NCBI GenBank assembly: GCA_030726915.1
Contig: JANRCR010000054.1
Coordinates: forward strand, 1-53,819
DNA length: 53,819 bases
Source: Candidatus Nanopelagicales bacterium
GTDB taxonomy: Bacteria > Actinomycetota > Actinomycetes > S36-B12
Direction of reading: 5' to 3'
The notes below the pieces were generated by a model. The model was not told the origin of the DNA and made no database searches. It saw only the letters and a program-made list of their open reading frames with translations. A program made the position numbers and the translations under genes. Numbering within the stretch: position 1 is the first letter of the stretch; the number at the start of each line of letters is the position of its first letter. This document shows, piece after piece, positions 19,636-29,347 of this stretch.

Positions 19636-19676
19636 TCCTGCCGCGAGCAGGGCTGTCAGTCGACCCGGGTCGCGGC

Positions 19677-20549
19677 TCAGATGTAGTCCTCAAGCGCAGC
19701 GGGTCGCAGACCCTGGGCCTTGCCCAGTGAGACGAGCATCTCTAAACCTTCAGCCAGTTTGCTGCCGAAGTGCAAGAGCACGATGTCACCCGCCTTAATG
19801 GGTGCCTCCCAGTACTCCACCATGTTGTCATCCGTGACAACGATGTTCCACAGCACGATGCGATTGATCCCACATTCAGCGGAATGCTTGACGACGTCGG
19901 GATCTTTGGGTCCGGCCCCATAGGGCGGGCGGAGCATCCATGGCCGATAGCCAAACTGCTTCTCGAACCGATCTTGCGTCTCGCAAATCTCCCACTGCAC
20001 ATCCGTCGAGGGATCATCAAGGGCTCCGTGCACCATCGTGTGGTTTTGCACGGAACCGCCGTATGCCGTCACTGCCTCGAAGTAGTCGGTGTGGTTGCGT
20101 ACGGCGTACTCGGTCAAGAAGGCCGTCACAGGAATCTGGTAGCGCTCGATAACCGCCAAGGCCTCGGGTGACTTCTCGATGCCATCGTCGATGGTGACGA
20201 AGAACACGGGATCCTCGGTCTCGACCCAGTTGAGAACCTTCAGGTCACCGTCCGACTGATTGATGTCGCTACGACCCGACTGTCCCTCCGCCAAGGTCTC
20301 ACTCCCCAACTGCAAGGAGTCGTCGAGAGCAGCGGCGTAGGCATCATCCACGGGCACGGTCGGTCCCGGGACCGGCTCCACCGCGCTGGCCGTGGGGCTC
20401 GGAGACTGCGACACGCCCGGCGTGGCAGCCGCCGAATCCACCGACCCGGTCATCGAACCGACGGCAAAACCCGCACCGCCGGCGAGCACGAGGGCGAGTC
20501 CGACGGAGATTGTCACTGCGAGACGACCGGTCCGCTGAGATTGCTCCAC
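19677..20549 (-). CDS. Membrane-anchored polysaccharide deacetylase family protein
   Basis: A 290-residue extracytoplasmic protein. A hydrophobic segment at about 10-32 acts as signal or anchor; a Pro/Ser/Thr-rich linker (40-68) and a NodB-type deacetylase barrel follow. Catalytic motifs are TIDDG at 119-123 (TFDDG in most relatives), the metal-binding H170 and H174 in NHTMVH, RPPYG at 207-211, and the final LLH with H260. All metal ligands are present, so removal of acetyl groups from a wall or capsule sugar is likely; the substrate is unknown. The GTG start lies 46 bases after the tsaD stop. It may be the last but one gene of the long tsa-alr transcript. Confidence 0.88.
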   Translation of the reverse strand: MEQSQRTGRLAVTISVGLALVLAGGAGFAVGSMTGSVDSAAATPGVSQSPSPTASAVEPVPGPTVPVDDAYAAALDDSLQLGSETLAEGQSGRSDINQSDGDLKVLNWVETEDPVFFVTIDDGIEKSPEALAVIERYQIPVTAFLTEYAVRNHTDYFEAVTAYGGSVQNHTMVHGALDDPSTDVQWEICETQDRFEKQFGYRPWMLRPPYGAGPKDPDVVKHSAECGINRIVLWNIVVTDDNMVEYWEAPIKAGDIVLLHFGSKLAEGLEMLVSLGKAQGLRPAALEDYI

Positions 20550-20595
20550 GAGACGACGATACCCGGCTGACCCGCACGAGTCGCGGTGTCACCGC

Positions 20596-21651
20596 TCAGA
20601 CGACGATGGTGTCCACGGGCATGGAGGAGTCCGCTCCCATGCCAGGCGCGGACGGTGGCCGGCCACGCTCGACCAGGGCCGCCCCCAGGGCAGCGACCAT
20701 CGCACCGTTATCCGTGCACAGGTGCGGGGGTGGCACCCTCACATCCAGACCCTCGGCACGTTCGGTCAACACCACACGCAGTCGCGAGTTAGCCGCAACC
20801 CCACCGCCGACGACAAGCGTGCTGATGCCGGTATCGCGACAGGCTCGCAGGGCTTTGGACACGAGCACATCCACCACGGCCTCCTGGAAGGCCGCCGCAA
20901 CATCAGCGGTCGAGATCGGATTGCCCGCGCGACGCTGCACCTCAAGCCAACGCACGACGGCTGTCTTGAGGCCGGAGAAGGAGAAGTCGTAGCGATGATC
21001 CTCGTCGTCACGATGGGCGGAGAGCGCGCGGGGAAAATCAATAGCCCTGGCATCGCCGGCACCGGCCGCAGCATCAATATGCGGTCCACCCGGAAAGGGC
21101 AGCCCGAGCACGCGAGCCACCTTGTCGAAGGCTTCTCCCGCAGCATCGTCAAGAGTGGAACCGAGAGCGGTGACCTCCAACGTGACGTCATCTACGCGCA
21201 GCAGCGAGGTGTGTCCTCCGGACACGAGCAGTGCGATGGCGGGCTCGGGCAGGTCCCCATGGACAAGTCGATCCACCGCCACGTGCGCCGCGAGATGGTT
21301 CACGCCGTACAGCGGCTTGCCCAACGCGAGCGCGAGGCTCTCTGCCGCACTCACTCCGACCAGGAGCGCACCGACGAGACCGGGTCCGGCCGTCACGGCT
21401 ATCGCGTCCACGTCAGCGAGGTGGATCCCAGCCTCGGCGGTGGCCCGGGCCAGCGTGGGCGCGAGCGCCTCCAGATGGGCTCGGCTAGCAATCTCAGGCA
21501 CGACCCCCCCGAAGCGTGCCTGCTCGTCCACGCTGGAGGCAATGGCGTCGGCCAGCAGGGTGCGCCCGCGCACAATGGCGATCCCTGTTTCGTCGCAGGA
21601 GGTCTCGATGCCCAACACCAGTGGTGCACCCGCCCCGCTCGCCCGGGTCAC
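20596..21651 (-). CDS. tsaD: tRNA N6-threonylcarbamoyladenosine transferase TsaD
   Basis: At 351 residues this Kae1/Qri7-family enzyme transfers threonylcarbamoyl from its AMP ester to A37 of ANN-decoding tRNAs. It opens with the ASKHA signature [11 protein letters not shown], carries the metal-binding H-x3-H in [21 protein letters not shown], and [11 protein letters not shown] with [11 protein letters not shown]. The GTG start overlaps the rimI stop as GTGA. TsaB and TsaE, its partners, are encoded just upstream; TsaC (Sua5), which makes the activated intermediate, is not in the window. Confidence 0.98.
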   Translation of the reverse strand: MTRASGAGAPLVLGIETSCDETGIAIVRGRTLLADAIASSVDEQARFGGVVPEIASRAHLEALAPTLARATAEAGIHLADVDAIAVTAGPGLVGALLVGVSAAESLALALGKPLYGVNHLAAHVAVDRLVHGDLPEPAIALLVSGGHTSLLRVDDVTLEVTALGSTLDDAAGEAFDKVARVLGLPFPGGPHIDAAAGAGDARAIDFPRALSAHRDDEDHRYDFSFSGLKTAVVRWLEVQRRAGNPISTADVAAAFQEAVVDVLVSKALRACRDTGISTLVVGGGVAANSRLRVVLTERAEGLDVRVPPPHLCTDNGAMVAALGAALVERGRPPSAPGMGADSSMPVDTIVV

Positions 21652-22115
21652 TTCCCACGCCTTCGCATGATCAGGCCATCGGCGCCCGGTCCGTAGTAGG
21701 ACGCACGCCGCGCTATGACCTCAAACCCCGCTTCTTCGTACATCGCCATGGCCCGGGCATTGTCGGGTCGCACTTCGAGGAGTATCTCTGAGCATCCTGC
21801 TTCGCCTGCCACGGACATGAGGTGCTCCAGGAGAGCGCGCCCCCGTCCACGGCCGCGCGCGCGCGAGGCGACGGCGATGGTCTGGATATCCGCCGTGGGA
21901 GGGACCGCCATGAGCCCCGCATAGCCCGCGACTCCCTCACCATCCTCATCGACGACGTAGGTGCGGTTCGCCTGTGCGAGTTCACTCCAAAACTGACCGG
22001 CTGTCCAGGCCGTATCGGCAAATACATCACGCTCGATCCCGACAACCACCTCGACATCCCACCAGCGCATGGGTCGCAGACCCGGAGCGCCCGCCGGGTC
22101 CATCTCGTGCATCAT
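21648..22115 (-). CDS. rimI: Ribosomal protein S18-alanine N-acetyltransferase-type GNAT
   Basis: A 155-residue GNAT acetyltransferase. Motif A, the acetyl-CoA pyrophosphate loop, reads [12 protein letters not shown]; downstream come [22 protein letters not shown], typical of RimI. RimI acetylates the N-terminal alanine of S18, and actinobacterial relatives acetylate other protein N-termini too. Its position between tsaB and tsaD is conserved in many bacteria. It overlaps tsaB (ATGA) and tsaD (GTGA) by 4 bases each. An alternative ATG one codon later (22112) is possible. Confidence 0.93.
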   Translation of the reverse strand: MMHEMDPAGAPGLRPMRWWDVEVVVGIERDVFADTAWTAGQFWSELAQANRTYVVDEDGEGVAGYAGLMAVPPTADIQTIAVASRARGRGRGRALLEHLMSVAGEAGCSEILLEVRPDNARAMAMYEEAGFEVIARRASYYGPGADGLIMRRRGK

Positions 22116-22828
22116 GCCGCGCCACCGGTCAGTGATGCCGGCACGACAGCATCGGGCCGGCGCAGGTAGATAGGGCGTGGCGGCAACAGGATGCGCGCTG
22201 CTCGGACTCGATCTACGAGGACCGTGGCCGATGATTGTCCCGCCTCCGTCGACGTGTCTTCGGGCAGCGCAAAATCATCAGGCAGCGCTTCGCCCAGGGC
22301 CATGCGCTCCACAACCAGTTCGGCGAGATCCAATGCACTCGGGTAGCGCACCTCGTCGACGGGTCCGGCGTCACCAACACATGCACCAGTGATGTTGACG
22401 GGCTCGCGGCGGATAATCGGACCGGCGATGCGCATGGCGCGGTCGTCGTACGACGCCCAGCACACCTCGGACTTGCGAGCTCGGCTCAGGACCGTGACCG
22501 ACGTCCCGAGGTCGCGCACAGCCGCCCGGGCTGTGACATCAAGGCTGCACACACCCACGACGGGCACATCACGGGCGAAGCCGAAGGCAATCGCCGTTGC
22601 AATGCCGACGCGTAATCCGGTGAAGGGACCGGGTCCGACCCCACACGCCACGAGCCCAATATCCGCGGGATCAACATCTGCCTCTCGCAGGGCTTCCCGC
22701 AGGAGTGGGGCTACCACCTCAGCGTGACGACGGCCATCAATCTGTGTACGCAGGATCGGCCCAGCCGTCGCACCGAGCACAGCGACGGAGGTCGCCGCAG
22801 TGGACGTGTCTATGGCCAGGATGAGCAC
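22112..22828 (-). CDS. tsaB: tRNA threonylcarbamoyladenosine biosynthesis protein TsaB
   Basis: A 238-residue degenerate ASKHA-fold paralogue of TsaD. It begins LILAIDTSTAATSVAV and has GVGPGPFTGLRVGIATA, the family hallmark of the dimer interface. It lacks the metal-binding histidines of TsaD and acts as its activating partner in the TsaBDE complex. The C-terminal part is longer than in E. coli and acidic, as in other actinobacteria. The GTG start lies 30 bases after tsaE. Confidence 0.96.
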   Translation of the reverse strand: MLILAIDTSTAATSVAVLGATAGPILRTQIDGRRHAEVVAPLLREALREADVDPADIGLVACGVGPGPFTGLRVGIATAIAFGFARDVPVVGVCSLDVTARAAVRDLGTSVTVLSRARKSEVCWASYDDRAMRIAGPIIRREPVNITGACVGDAGPVDEVRYPSALDLAELVVERMALGEALPDDFALPEDTSTEAGQSSATVLVDRVRAARILLPPRPIYLRRPDAVVPASLTGGAA

Positions 22829-22858
22829 ACGTCTCAGCCTAGGCGGTCATGGTGCGAG

Positions 22859-23320
22859 CTAGATGTACGTCGCCACATTGATCCCGGTCCACCGTGGTCC
22901 GTAGCCGGTGAGGGTTGCGACACGGGAATCCTCCGTGACAGTGATGCATACCTCGAGCCTGCTGTCGGCGAGATGCTCCACGAGGCCGGTCCCCCACTCA
23001 ATGACGGTGACGGCGTCGTCCACGTCCAGATCAAGATCATCCATCTCTCCCGCTGAGCCGATCCGGTAGGCGTCGACATGCACCAGCGCGGGCCCCTCAG
23101 CCAGGGATGGGTGACGACGCGAGATGACGAATGTCGGACTCGTCACGGGACCTCGGACCCGCAGCCCATCGCCTAAACCTCGGGTCAGGGTCGTCTTGCC
23201 GGCCCCGAGACCACCGATGAGGACGACGAGGTCACCCGCCGTGAGGATCGTTGCCAGTCGGCGACCGAGATTCTCCGTGGCGGCCGCATCCGCCAACTCC
23301 ACGGCCAGGGGCTGAGTCAC
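22859..23320 (-). CDS. tsaE: tRNA threonylcarbamoyladenosine biosynthesis ATPase TsaE
   Basis: A 153-residue P-loop ATPase that resets the TsaB-TsaD complex between catalytic cycles. The Walker A loop GGLGAGKTT spans 36-44, TSPTF is the switch region, and HVDAYRI and VIEWG follow as in the family. The GTG start overlaps the hydrolase stop by 4 bases (GTGA), linking it to the upstream alr-hydrolase genes. Confidence 0.97.
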   Translation of the reverse strand: MTQPLAVELADAAATENLGRRLATILTAGDLVVLIGGLGAGKTTLTRGLGDGLRVRGPVTSPTFVISRRHPSLAEGPALVHVDAYRIGSAGEMDDLDLDVDDAVTVIEWGTGLVEHLADSRLEVCITVTEDSRVATLTGYGPRWTGINVATYI

Positions 23321-24357
23321 CGGTGGACCACTCGCTCAACCAGGGCACGCACATGCCTGTTGACCTCCTCGAGTGCTTCGAGAGTGAGCATGTGACCGAC
23401 GCCTGGCAGGATCACCAACTCTGCTGAAGGCGTGTGGCGAACGATTTCGAAACTGTGACCCACCGGTGTGAGCAGATCCGCATCTCCGACCATGATGAGC
23501 AGATCGCAGCGCTCAAGTACGTGCAGTGCACGCACCTTGTCGTGTCCCTGTAAAGCAGGCAGGAGATCAGCCAGCACATCAACAGGCGTCCCGGCTATCA
23601 GGTGTGAGACCAGGCGGGTGCCATCGGGGGGAGCCGTCGCACCGAAGGCGTAGGCGCGCGTGACGAGCAGACCCAGGTCCGTCGAAGAACGCCGGGCACG
23701 CTCGACCAGCGCGGAGACAGGACCTTGTGATTCGAGGGCGGCTCCGATCGACGGAGCTATCCGGTGGGCGAGTCGGGCCACGGGACGTGGAAGTCCAAGA
23801 TCGATATCAGCGATGCCACCCGCTGATGTCGCAAGCAGTGCAACAGCCTTGACTCGCGGTCCAAACAGGTTTGGAGCATGGTCGGCCAGGGCCATGATCG
23901 TCATACCGCCCATGGAATGACCGACGAGGACAACGTCACCGGTGGGAGCCACGGCATCGATGACATGTCCGAGATCTACGCCGAGGCGGTCGATCGTGGT
24001 GCCGGGAGTTCCGCGTTGCGATGCCCCGTGGCCACGCTGATCCCACAGCACCACACGCGCTAAACCACGAAGGCTCTCGCGTTGACCCGGCCACGAATCA
24101 AGTGACAGGGCGTAGCCGTGACTGAAGATGACCGTCGGCGCTCCCGGTGGAGCCTCGTCATGGATGACGACGTGCAGGGAGACTCCGTCGTCGGTAACCA
24201 CCTCGACGGAGTGCCCTCCAGCGGCCTCAATGCCAACGAACTCCCCCTCGCGCAAGCGCCGGGTGGCAAGCCGCTCGGCGACCGCCCCAACGACAACACC
24301 GGCGGTCAAGATCCCGAGAGCGGTCAGCCCCTTGGCTGTCCGTCCCATGTCGACCAT
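23317..24357 (-). CDS. Alpha/beta hydrolase with N-terminal membrane anchor
   Basis: A 346-residue serine hydrolase. A hydrophobic helix at about 9-28 may anchor it. The oxyanion loop SHGYA is near 79-83, the nucleophile S148 sits in GHSMGG, the acid is probably in VGDADLLTP, and the histidine in GVGHMLTLE, so the catalytic triad is complete. The ATG at 24357 is chosen because GAGGAG lies 7 bases upstream; longer frames would start inside alr. It sits 4 bases after alr and overlaps tsaE. From memory the same hydrolase stands between alr and tsaE in Streptomyces. The substrate is unknown. Confidence 0.88.
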   Translation of the reverse strand: MVDMGRTAKGLTALGILTAGVVVGAVAERLATRRLREGEFVGIEAAGGHSVEVVTDDGVSLHVVIHDEAPPGAPTVIFSHGYALSLDSWPGQRESLRGLARVVLWDQRGHGASQRGTPGTTIDRLGVDLGHVIDAVAPTGDVVLVGHSMGGMTIMALADHAPNLFGPRVKAVALLATSAGGIADIDLGLPRPVARLAHRIAPSIGAALESQGPVSALVERARRSSTDLGLLVTRAYAFGATAPPDGTRLVSHLIAGTPVDVLADLLPALQGHDKVRALHVLERCDLLIMVGDADLLTPVGHSFEIVRHTPSAELVILPGVGHMLTLEALEEVNRHVRALVERVVHR

Positions 24358-24361
24358 CCGG

Positions 24362-25483
24362 TCACTCCTCGATATAGGTTCGCGGCACGCGGGGTCCCAC
24401 ACGTGTGACGATCTCGTATCCGATGGTGTCATCCCACCGGGCCCAGTCCTGCGCTGTTGGTTCCCCGGCCCGACCGGGACCCCACACGATGACCTCGTCA
24501 CCCGGACTCACCGCCGTGTCCCCGACGTCCACAATGACCTGATCCATGGCAACTCGACCCACGATGGGTACGCGTACGCCCGCGATGTGAACAGCGCCAC
24601 CGCGCACGGTGCGCGGCAGCCCATCCCCGTATCCGATGGGCACCAGGGCGAGGGTTGTCTCACCCGGGGCACGCCAGGTGAGGTTGTAGGACGCCCCGTG
24701 CCCAGCGGGGACTCGTTTGACAGCGGCGACGGCAGCACGCAGGGTCATGATCGGCCGGAGTGCTCCCGCGTCAATGGCCGGACCTGGCGAAAGGCCGTAG
24801 GCGGCAATCCCGAGTCTGACGAGGTCATAGCGGGTATCCGGTCTCGTCAGAGCAGCACCGCTGGAGGCCAGGTGCCTGACTTCGGGGGAGATGCCGAGGT
24901 CAGCCGCCGTGTCCAGAGCCATCTCGAACGTGGCAATCTGCTCGGCCGTCTCGGGGGCATCCGGGAGATCTGCCGATGCCAGGTGAGACCAGATTCCCGC
25001 GATGTGGACTCGATCCGTCCCAGCCAGAGCTGCCGTGAGGAGTTCGGTCCACTCCGAAGGCATACACCCGCCCCGACCCAGACCCGTGTCGATCTTGAGG
25101 TGGACACGGGCGCGGCCCTGCACCTCCCGCGCCGCCTCAATAACCTCCCGCAGACCCCCCACACTGCCAACGCCGAGGTCAACGTCAGCGGCGATGCATC
25201 CGCGCAGATCCGGATCGCCGGGGGCATGAAGCCACGCCAGGACACGCCCTGCGTCCCCGGACTCCCGCAGCCGGAGTGCTTCGGATGGATACGCGACACC
25301 CAGCCAGGGAATGCCCGCTTCGCGCGCAGCGTGCGCAATCGGCACAGCTCCGTGGCCGTAGGCATCCGCCTTGACAACGACCATGCGCGCAACTTCCGGA
25401 CCTCCGCATGCGGGTCCGGAGAGGTAATCAAGATTGTGTCGAAATGCTGCAAGGTCAATCATTGCTTCCGCGCGGTGCGTCAC
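24362..25483 (-). CDS. alr: Alanine racemase
   Basis: A 373-residue PLP enzyme making D-alanine for peptidoglycan. The PLP lysine K38 lies in VVVKADAYGHG and the opposite catalytic base Y266 in GHGASYNLTW. The barrel is followed by the C-terminal beta domain (GRVAMDQVIVDVG). The GTG start overlaps the nnr stop as GTGA. Confidence 0.98.
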   Translation of the reverse strand: MTHRAEAMIDLAAFRHNLDYLSGPACGGPEVARMVVVKADAYGHGAVPIAHAAREAGIPWLGVAYPSEALRLRESGDAGRVLAWLHAPGDPDLRGCIAADVDLGVGSVGGLREVIEAAREVQGRARVHLKIDTGLGRGGCMPSEWTELLTAALAGTDRVHIAGIWSHLASADLPDAPETAEQIATFEMALDTAADLGISPEVRHLASSGAALTRPDTRYDLVRLGIAAYGLSPGPAIDAGALRPIMTLRAAVAAVKRVPAGHGASYNLTWRAPGETTLALVPIGYGDGLPRTVRGGAVHIAGVRVPIVGRVAMDQVIVDVGDTAVSPGDEVIVWGPGRAGEPTAQDWARWDDTIGYEIVTRVGPRVPRTYIEE

Positions 25484-27003
25484 GACGTAGAACCTCGGCG
25501 GACCAGGGCAACGGCAGCGGGCACGTGGTCGACAATGTCCCGTGCGGTGATCGGACGACCACCCTCCGCGGCCAGGCGTCCGGCGATGCCGTGCAGGGCG
25601 ACGGCAGCCGCGGCAACGAATGCCGCATCATCATCGTCAAGTCCACCGTCGCGCGCCGCCGCCCCGGCCAGGAGCGCGGCTGTCAGACCGCTCAGGACAT
25701 CACCGCTGCCCGCGGTCCCGAGCTCGGGCCCCCCCTCGATATCGATGAAGGCACGTCCACTGGGGGATGCCGTCACGGTGCCCGGCCCCTTGAGGACAAC
25801 GACGGCTCCCAACTCCTTGGCGGCCGCTCGTGCCGCCCCCACGCGGTCTTCCTCGGCGCCCAGGCCCGGGGAGAACCCCAGAGCGGCGAATTCACCGAGG
25901 TGGGGGGTGAGGACCGTCGGCGATGCACGATCCAATCTCAGCGGCCCTTCGGCATCGCTCAGGACGCGCAGGGCATCGGCATCGACGACCACCGGACAGG
26001 ATGTCGCGAGAACCTCTCGCAGGACCGACCGAGCCGAGATATCCCGTCCGATGCCTGGACCGATGGCCCAGGCGGTCGCGCGACTCACTGAGGTGGGGGC
26101 ATCCGTCGATGTCACGACGTCCCAGAATCGGTCGACGATGTCCGCTGCCAGCCCATCTCCCCGATCAAGGTAATGGACCATGCCGGCATTGCCGTGCCGC
26201 GCACCACCTGTGGCAAGGAAGCCTGCGCCCCGATAGCGACCGCTGCCCGCAACAATTCCGACGACACCGCGCGAGTACTTGTAGTCCTCCGTGCTTGGCT
26301 CCGGGACGCACCGAGCGATGTCGGCGTGATCAAGTACGAGCAGCGTGGCCGCGGGCAATGCTGACGTCAGCCCGATATCCACCAGGGTGACAGCTCCCGC
26401 GTGATCGCGAGCGGGTGCCACAAGCAACCCGGGCTTGAGGCAACCAAACGTCACGGTGACATCCGCGCCCACAACAGCCTGTGTGTCAGCGACAGACCCT
26501 GTGTCGGCGTTGACCCCGGACGGGAGATCCACAGCGACGATGAGCGCTCCGGAATCCGCAGCACACTGGGACATTTCTGCCGCCAGCGGACGCAGCGGCC
26601 CCAGACCTCCGATGCCCACGATCCCATCGAGGACTACGTCGGCATCGGCGATCAGTTCAGACGCGCTCAGGGTGTCAGCACCACTGAGGCACAGGCCACC
26701 GGCAGCCACAAAAGACCGCCGTCCTGCCTCGTGCACGGAATCAGCGAGCAGGACGGCTGCCACCGATGCACCGCGCTGCAAAAGCAGCGCACCCGCATGC
26801 AACGCATCCCCCCCGTTGCTGCCACTGCCCGCGAGGATGACCACGCGTGATCCGGCGACCCCGGGACCAACAGTGCGAAGGAGTGCGGTGCACATATCAG
26901 CCAGGCCCACGGCTGCGCGCTGCATCAAGACACTCGGTCCGACGTCGTCCATCACCGCAGCTTCCGCCAGGCGCACCGTTGCGACGTCGTAGGCGCCCCT
27001 CAT
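25480..27003 (-). CDS. nnr: Bifunctional NAD(P)H-hydrate epimerase / ADP-dependent dehydratase
   Basis: A 507-residue fusion that repairs hydrated NADH and NADPH. The N-terminal YjeF-type epimerase domain (about 1-215) has [16 protein letters not shown]. The C-terminal ribokinase-like dehydratase domain (about 225-500) has [19 protein letters not shown] and [19 protein letters not shown]. The epimerase normally has GNGNNGGDG where this one has GSGSNGGDA; changes of this kind are seen in actinobacterial members. It overlaps acpS and alr by 4 bases each, an order typical of actinobacteria. Confidence 0.96.
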   Translation of the reverse strand: MRGAYDVATVRLAEAAVMDDVGPSVLMQRAAVGLADMCTALLRTVGPGVAGSRVVILAGSGSNGGDALHAGALLLQRGASVAAVLLADSVHEAGRRSFVAAGGLCLSGADTLSASELIADADVVLDGIVGIGGLGPLRPLAAEMSQCAADSGALIVAVDLPSGVNADTGSVADTQAVVGADVTVTFGCLKPGLLVAPARDHAGAVTLVDIGLTSALPAATLLVLDHADIARCVPEPSTEDYKYSRGVVGIVAGSGRYRGAGFLATGGARHGNAGMVHYLDRGDGLAADIVDRFWDVVTSTDAPTSVSRATAWAIGPGIGRDISARSVLREVLATSCPVVVDADALRVLSDAEGPLRLDRASPTVLTPHLGEFAALGFSPGLGAEEDRVGAARAAAKELGAVVVLKGPGTVTASPSGRAFIDIEGGPELGTAGSGDVLSGLTAALLAGAAARDGGLDDDDAAFVAAAAVALHGIAGRLAAEGGRPITARDIVDHVPAAVALVRRGSTS

Positions 27004-27386
27004 GGCGAATCCACCGGGACGGACTCCCCGACCACCTGTGCGATAGCAGAGTCACCGTCATGCGACAGGCTCAGATGCCATCTGGTGATTCCTCGTCGTT
27101 CAGACGCCGCGGCCACCGTCCCTCGAAGCCGCGGCCACGGTCGTCCCGCCTCATCAGAGATCACCTCGCAGTCATGCCATGCCAGACCGGCGGGTGCGCC
27201 CAGCACCTTGGCTATCGCCTCCTTTGCCGCAAAACGTGCAGCGAGTGAGGCGGGACCGTGGAGCCGACCATCGTGTCGATGCGACTCCTCTGCGGTGAAG
27301 AGTCGTTCCACGATGGTGGGGCGCCTCTCGAGCATCCCCGTAAACCGCTGAATACTGACAACGTCGATTCCCACGCCCACGATCAT
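27000..27386 (-). CDS. acpS: Holo-[acyl-carrier-protein] synthase
   Basis: A 128-residue 4'-phosphopantetheinyl transferase that activates acyl carrier protein. The magnesium-binding D8 lies in [13 protein letters not shown] and the second motif is [14 protein letters not shown], with the [11 protein letters not shown] core strand near the end. The ATG lies 7 bases after glmS, and the gene overlaps nnr by 4 bases. Confidence 0.97.
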   Translation of the reverse strand: MIVGVGIDVVSIQRFTGMLERRPTIVERLFTAEESHRHDGRLHGPASLAARFAAKEAIAKVLGAPAGLAWHDCEVISDEAGRPWPRLRGTVAAASERRGITRWHLSLSHDGDSAIAQVVGESVPVDSP

Positions 27387-27393
27387 GCGATGC

Positions 27394-29244
27394 CTACTCG
27401 ACGGTCACGGATTTGGCAAGGTTGCGTGGCTGATCCACATCATGACCCTTGACCGTGGCCATGGCGCACGCGAACACCTGCAGCGGGACAACGGATACGA
27501 GCGGCTGCATCAGCGTGGGCACAGCCGGCACCCGCAGGATCACATCGCTGTACGGCGTCACGGACTCATCGCCTTCTTCAGCTATGACAATCGTGCGAGC
27601 CCCACGGGCGCGTACTTCCTGAATATTGGAGATGATCTTGTCGTGGAGCACAGCACGCCCGCGTGGTGAGGGCACGATGCAAATGACAGGCACGCCCTCC
27701 TCGATCAAAGCGATAGGGCCATGCTTCAGTTCACCCGCGGCGAAGCCTTCGGCGTGCATGTAGGCCAATTCTTTGAGTTTGAGTGCTCCCTCAAGTGCCA
27801 CCGGATAACCCACATGCCGCCCGATGAAGAGCACGGAGGTCGCATCGGCGAGTTCGCGGGCGAGGGCCTGCACGCCCTCGCTGGTGTCCAGGACGAGGTC
27901 CACCGCCTGGGGCATGTCTGCCAGGTCAGTCAACACGTTGCGAATCTCGTCACCGAACATATTGCCGCGCACCTGGGCGAGGTAAAGACCGACGAGATAG
28001 GCCGCAATGATCTGCGTCAAAAAGGCCTTGGTTGACGCGACAGCAATCTCAGGGCCCGCATATGTGTACAGGACCGCATCACACTCGCGGGGAATCGTCG
28101 AGCCGACGGTATTGCAGATCGCGAGCGCCTTGGACCCCTGCTCGCGCGCGTGCCGCAAAGCCATCAGCGTGTCCATCGTCTCCCCCGACTGGGAGATGGC
28201 GATGGTCAATGTGCGCGAATCCACGATGGGATCTCGGTATCGGAATTCACTCGCGAGCTCGACATCCACGGGAATGCGAGTCCAGTGCTCGATGGCGTAC
28301 TTCGCCACCAACCCGGCGTGATAGGCCGTGCCGCAGGCGACCACGACGATTTTGTCGATCTCGCGCAGCTCGGCGTCGGTCAGGCGCATTTCGTCCAGGT
28401 GGAGACGACCCTCACGGGTCACCCTGCCACGCAGGGAATCAGCCACCGCCTTGGGCTGTTCGGCGATCTCCTTCAGCATGAAGAGGTCGTAGCCGCCCTT
28501 TTCGACAGCAGCCGCATCCCAGGTGACGGTGAAGGGTGTGGCCTCGACTCGGTTGCCATCAAAGTCCGTGATGACCACGTCGTCACGCGAAATCTGGACA
28601 ACCTGGTCCTGGCCCAATTCGAGGGCATGACGCGTGTGTGCCACAAAGGCGGCAACATCGGAGGCGAGGAAGTTTTCGCCTTCACCGAGACCAACGACCA
28701 GGGGGGAGTTGCGGCGAGCAGCCACAACAACATCCACGTCATCAGCGACGACAGCGACGAGGGTGAACGCCCCATCCAAGCGTCGGCAGGTACGGCGCAT
28801 CGCCTCGGCGAGGTCTCCATCGCATCGCGGCAATTCCGCGGCAAGCAGATGGGCCACGACCTCCGTGTCCGTCTCAGAGGACAGCACAACCCCGGACGCA
28901 GCGAGTTCATCACGCAGTTCAGCGAAGTTCTCGATGATGCCGTTGTGGATGACCGCCACGCGGCCGTCTTCACTGACATGCGGATGGGCGTTAGCGTCCG
29001 TGGGGCCCCCGTGCGTGGCCCAGCGTGTGTGGCCAATGCCCATCGTGGCGGCCTCGAGTGGATCACTTCCGAGAAGTGTCTCGAGATTGACGAGTTTGCC
29101 TGCCTTTTTGCGCACCTCGAGATGATCACCGGTGACCACTGCCACACCGGCCGAGTCATATCCGCGGTACTCCAGGCGCCGCAGGCCTTCGACTACGACC
29201 TCAAGGGCCTGCTTTTCGCCGACGTATCCCACGATCCCGCACAT
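27394..29244 (-). CDS. glmS: Glutamine-fructose-6-phosphate aminotransferase (isomerizing)
   Basis: This 616-residue enzyme makes glucosamine 6-phosphate, the first step to UDP-GlcNAc. The start at 29244 puts the catalytic N-terminal cysteine right after Met (MCGIVGYVG), as the Ntn glutaminase domain needs; a frame from 29307 would bury it. The glutaminase domain (1-240) is followed by two SIS sugar-isomerase domains, the first with [10 protein letters not shown]. It ends LAKSVTVE, the conserved tail that closes the active site. There is no clear Shine-Dalgarno. The 103-base leader is too short for a glmS ribozyme. Confidence 0.98.
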   Translation of the reverse strand: MCGIVGYVGEKQALEVVVEGLRRLEYRGYDSAGVAVVTGDHLEVRKKAGKLVNLETLLGSDPLEAATMGIGHTRWATHGGPTDANAHPHVSEDGRVAVIHNGIIENFAELRDELAASGVVLSSETDTEVVAHLLAAELPRCDGDLAEAMRRTCRRLDGAFTLVAVVADDVDVVVAARRNSPLVVGLGEGENFLASDVAAFVAHTRHALELGQDQVVQISRDDVVITDFDGNRVEATPFTVTWDAAAVEKGGYDLFMLKEIAEQPKAVADSLRGRVTREGRLHLDEMRLTDAELREIDKIVVVACGTAYHAGLVAKYAIEHWTRIPVDVELASEFRYRDPIVDSRTLTIAISQSGETMDTLMALRHAREQGSKALAICNTVGSTIPRECDAVLYTYAGPEIAVASTKAFLTQIIAAYLVGLYLAQVRGNMFGDEIRNVLTDLADMPQAVDLVLDTSEGVQALARELADATSVLFIGRHVGYPVALEGALKLKELAYMHAEGFAAGELKHGPIALIEEGVPVICIVPSPRGRAVLHDKIISNIQEVRARGARTIVIAEEGDESVTPYSDVILRVPAVPTLMQPLVSVVPLQVFACAMATVKGHDVDQPRNLAKSVTVE

Positions 29245-29347
29245 GGATGCCAGGGTACGCGGGGGCGCGTGGGCCATGCTCACCCCGGACCGGTGCGCCC
29301 CCATCAATCAGGTGTGCCCGTCCCCGGGTCAGGCACGGGAGCCCGGC

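Noticed and set aside
24128-26173. 681-codon plus-strand frame
   Set aside because: Antisense to hydrolase, alr and nnr; composition is Arg/Pro/Thr-rich, typical of shadow frames.
29245-29347. glmS ribozyme before glmS
   Set aside because: The leader is about 100 bases, shorter than the ribozyme, and no matching core is seen.
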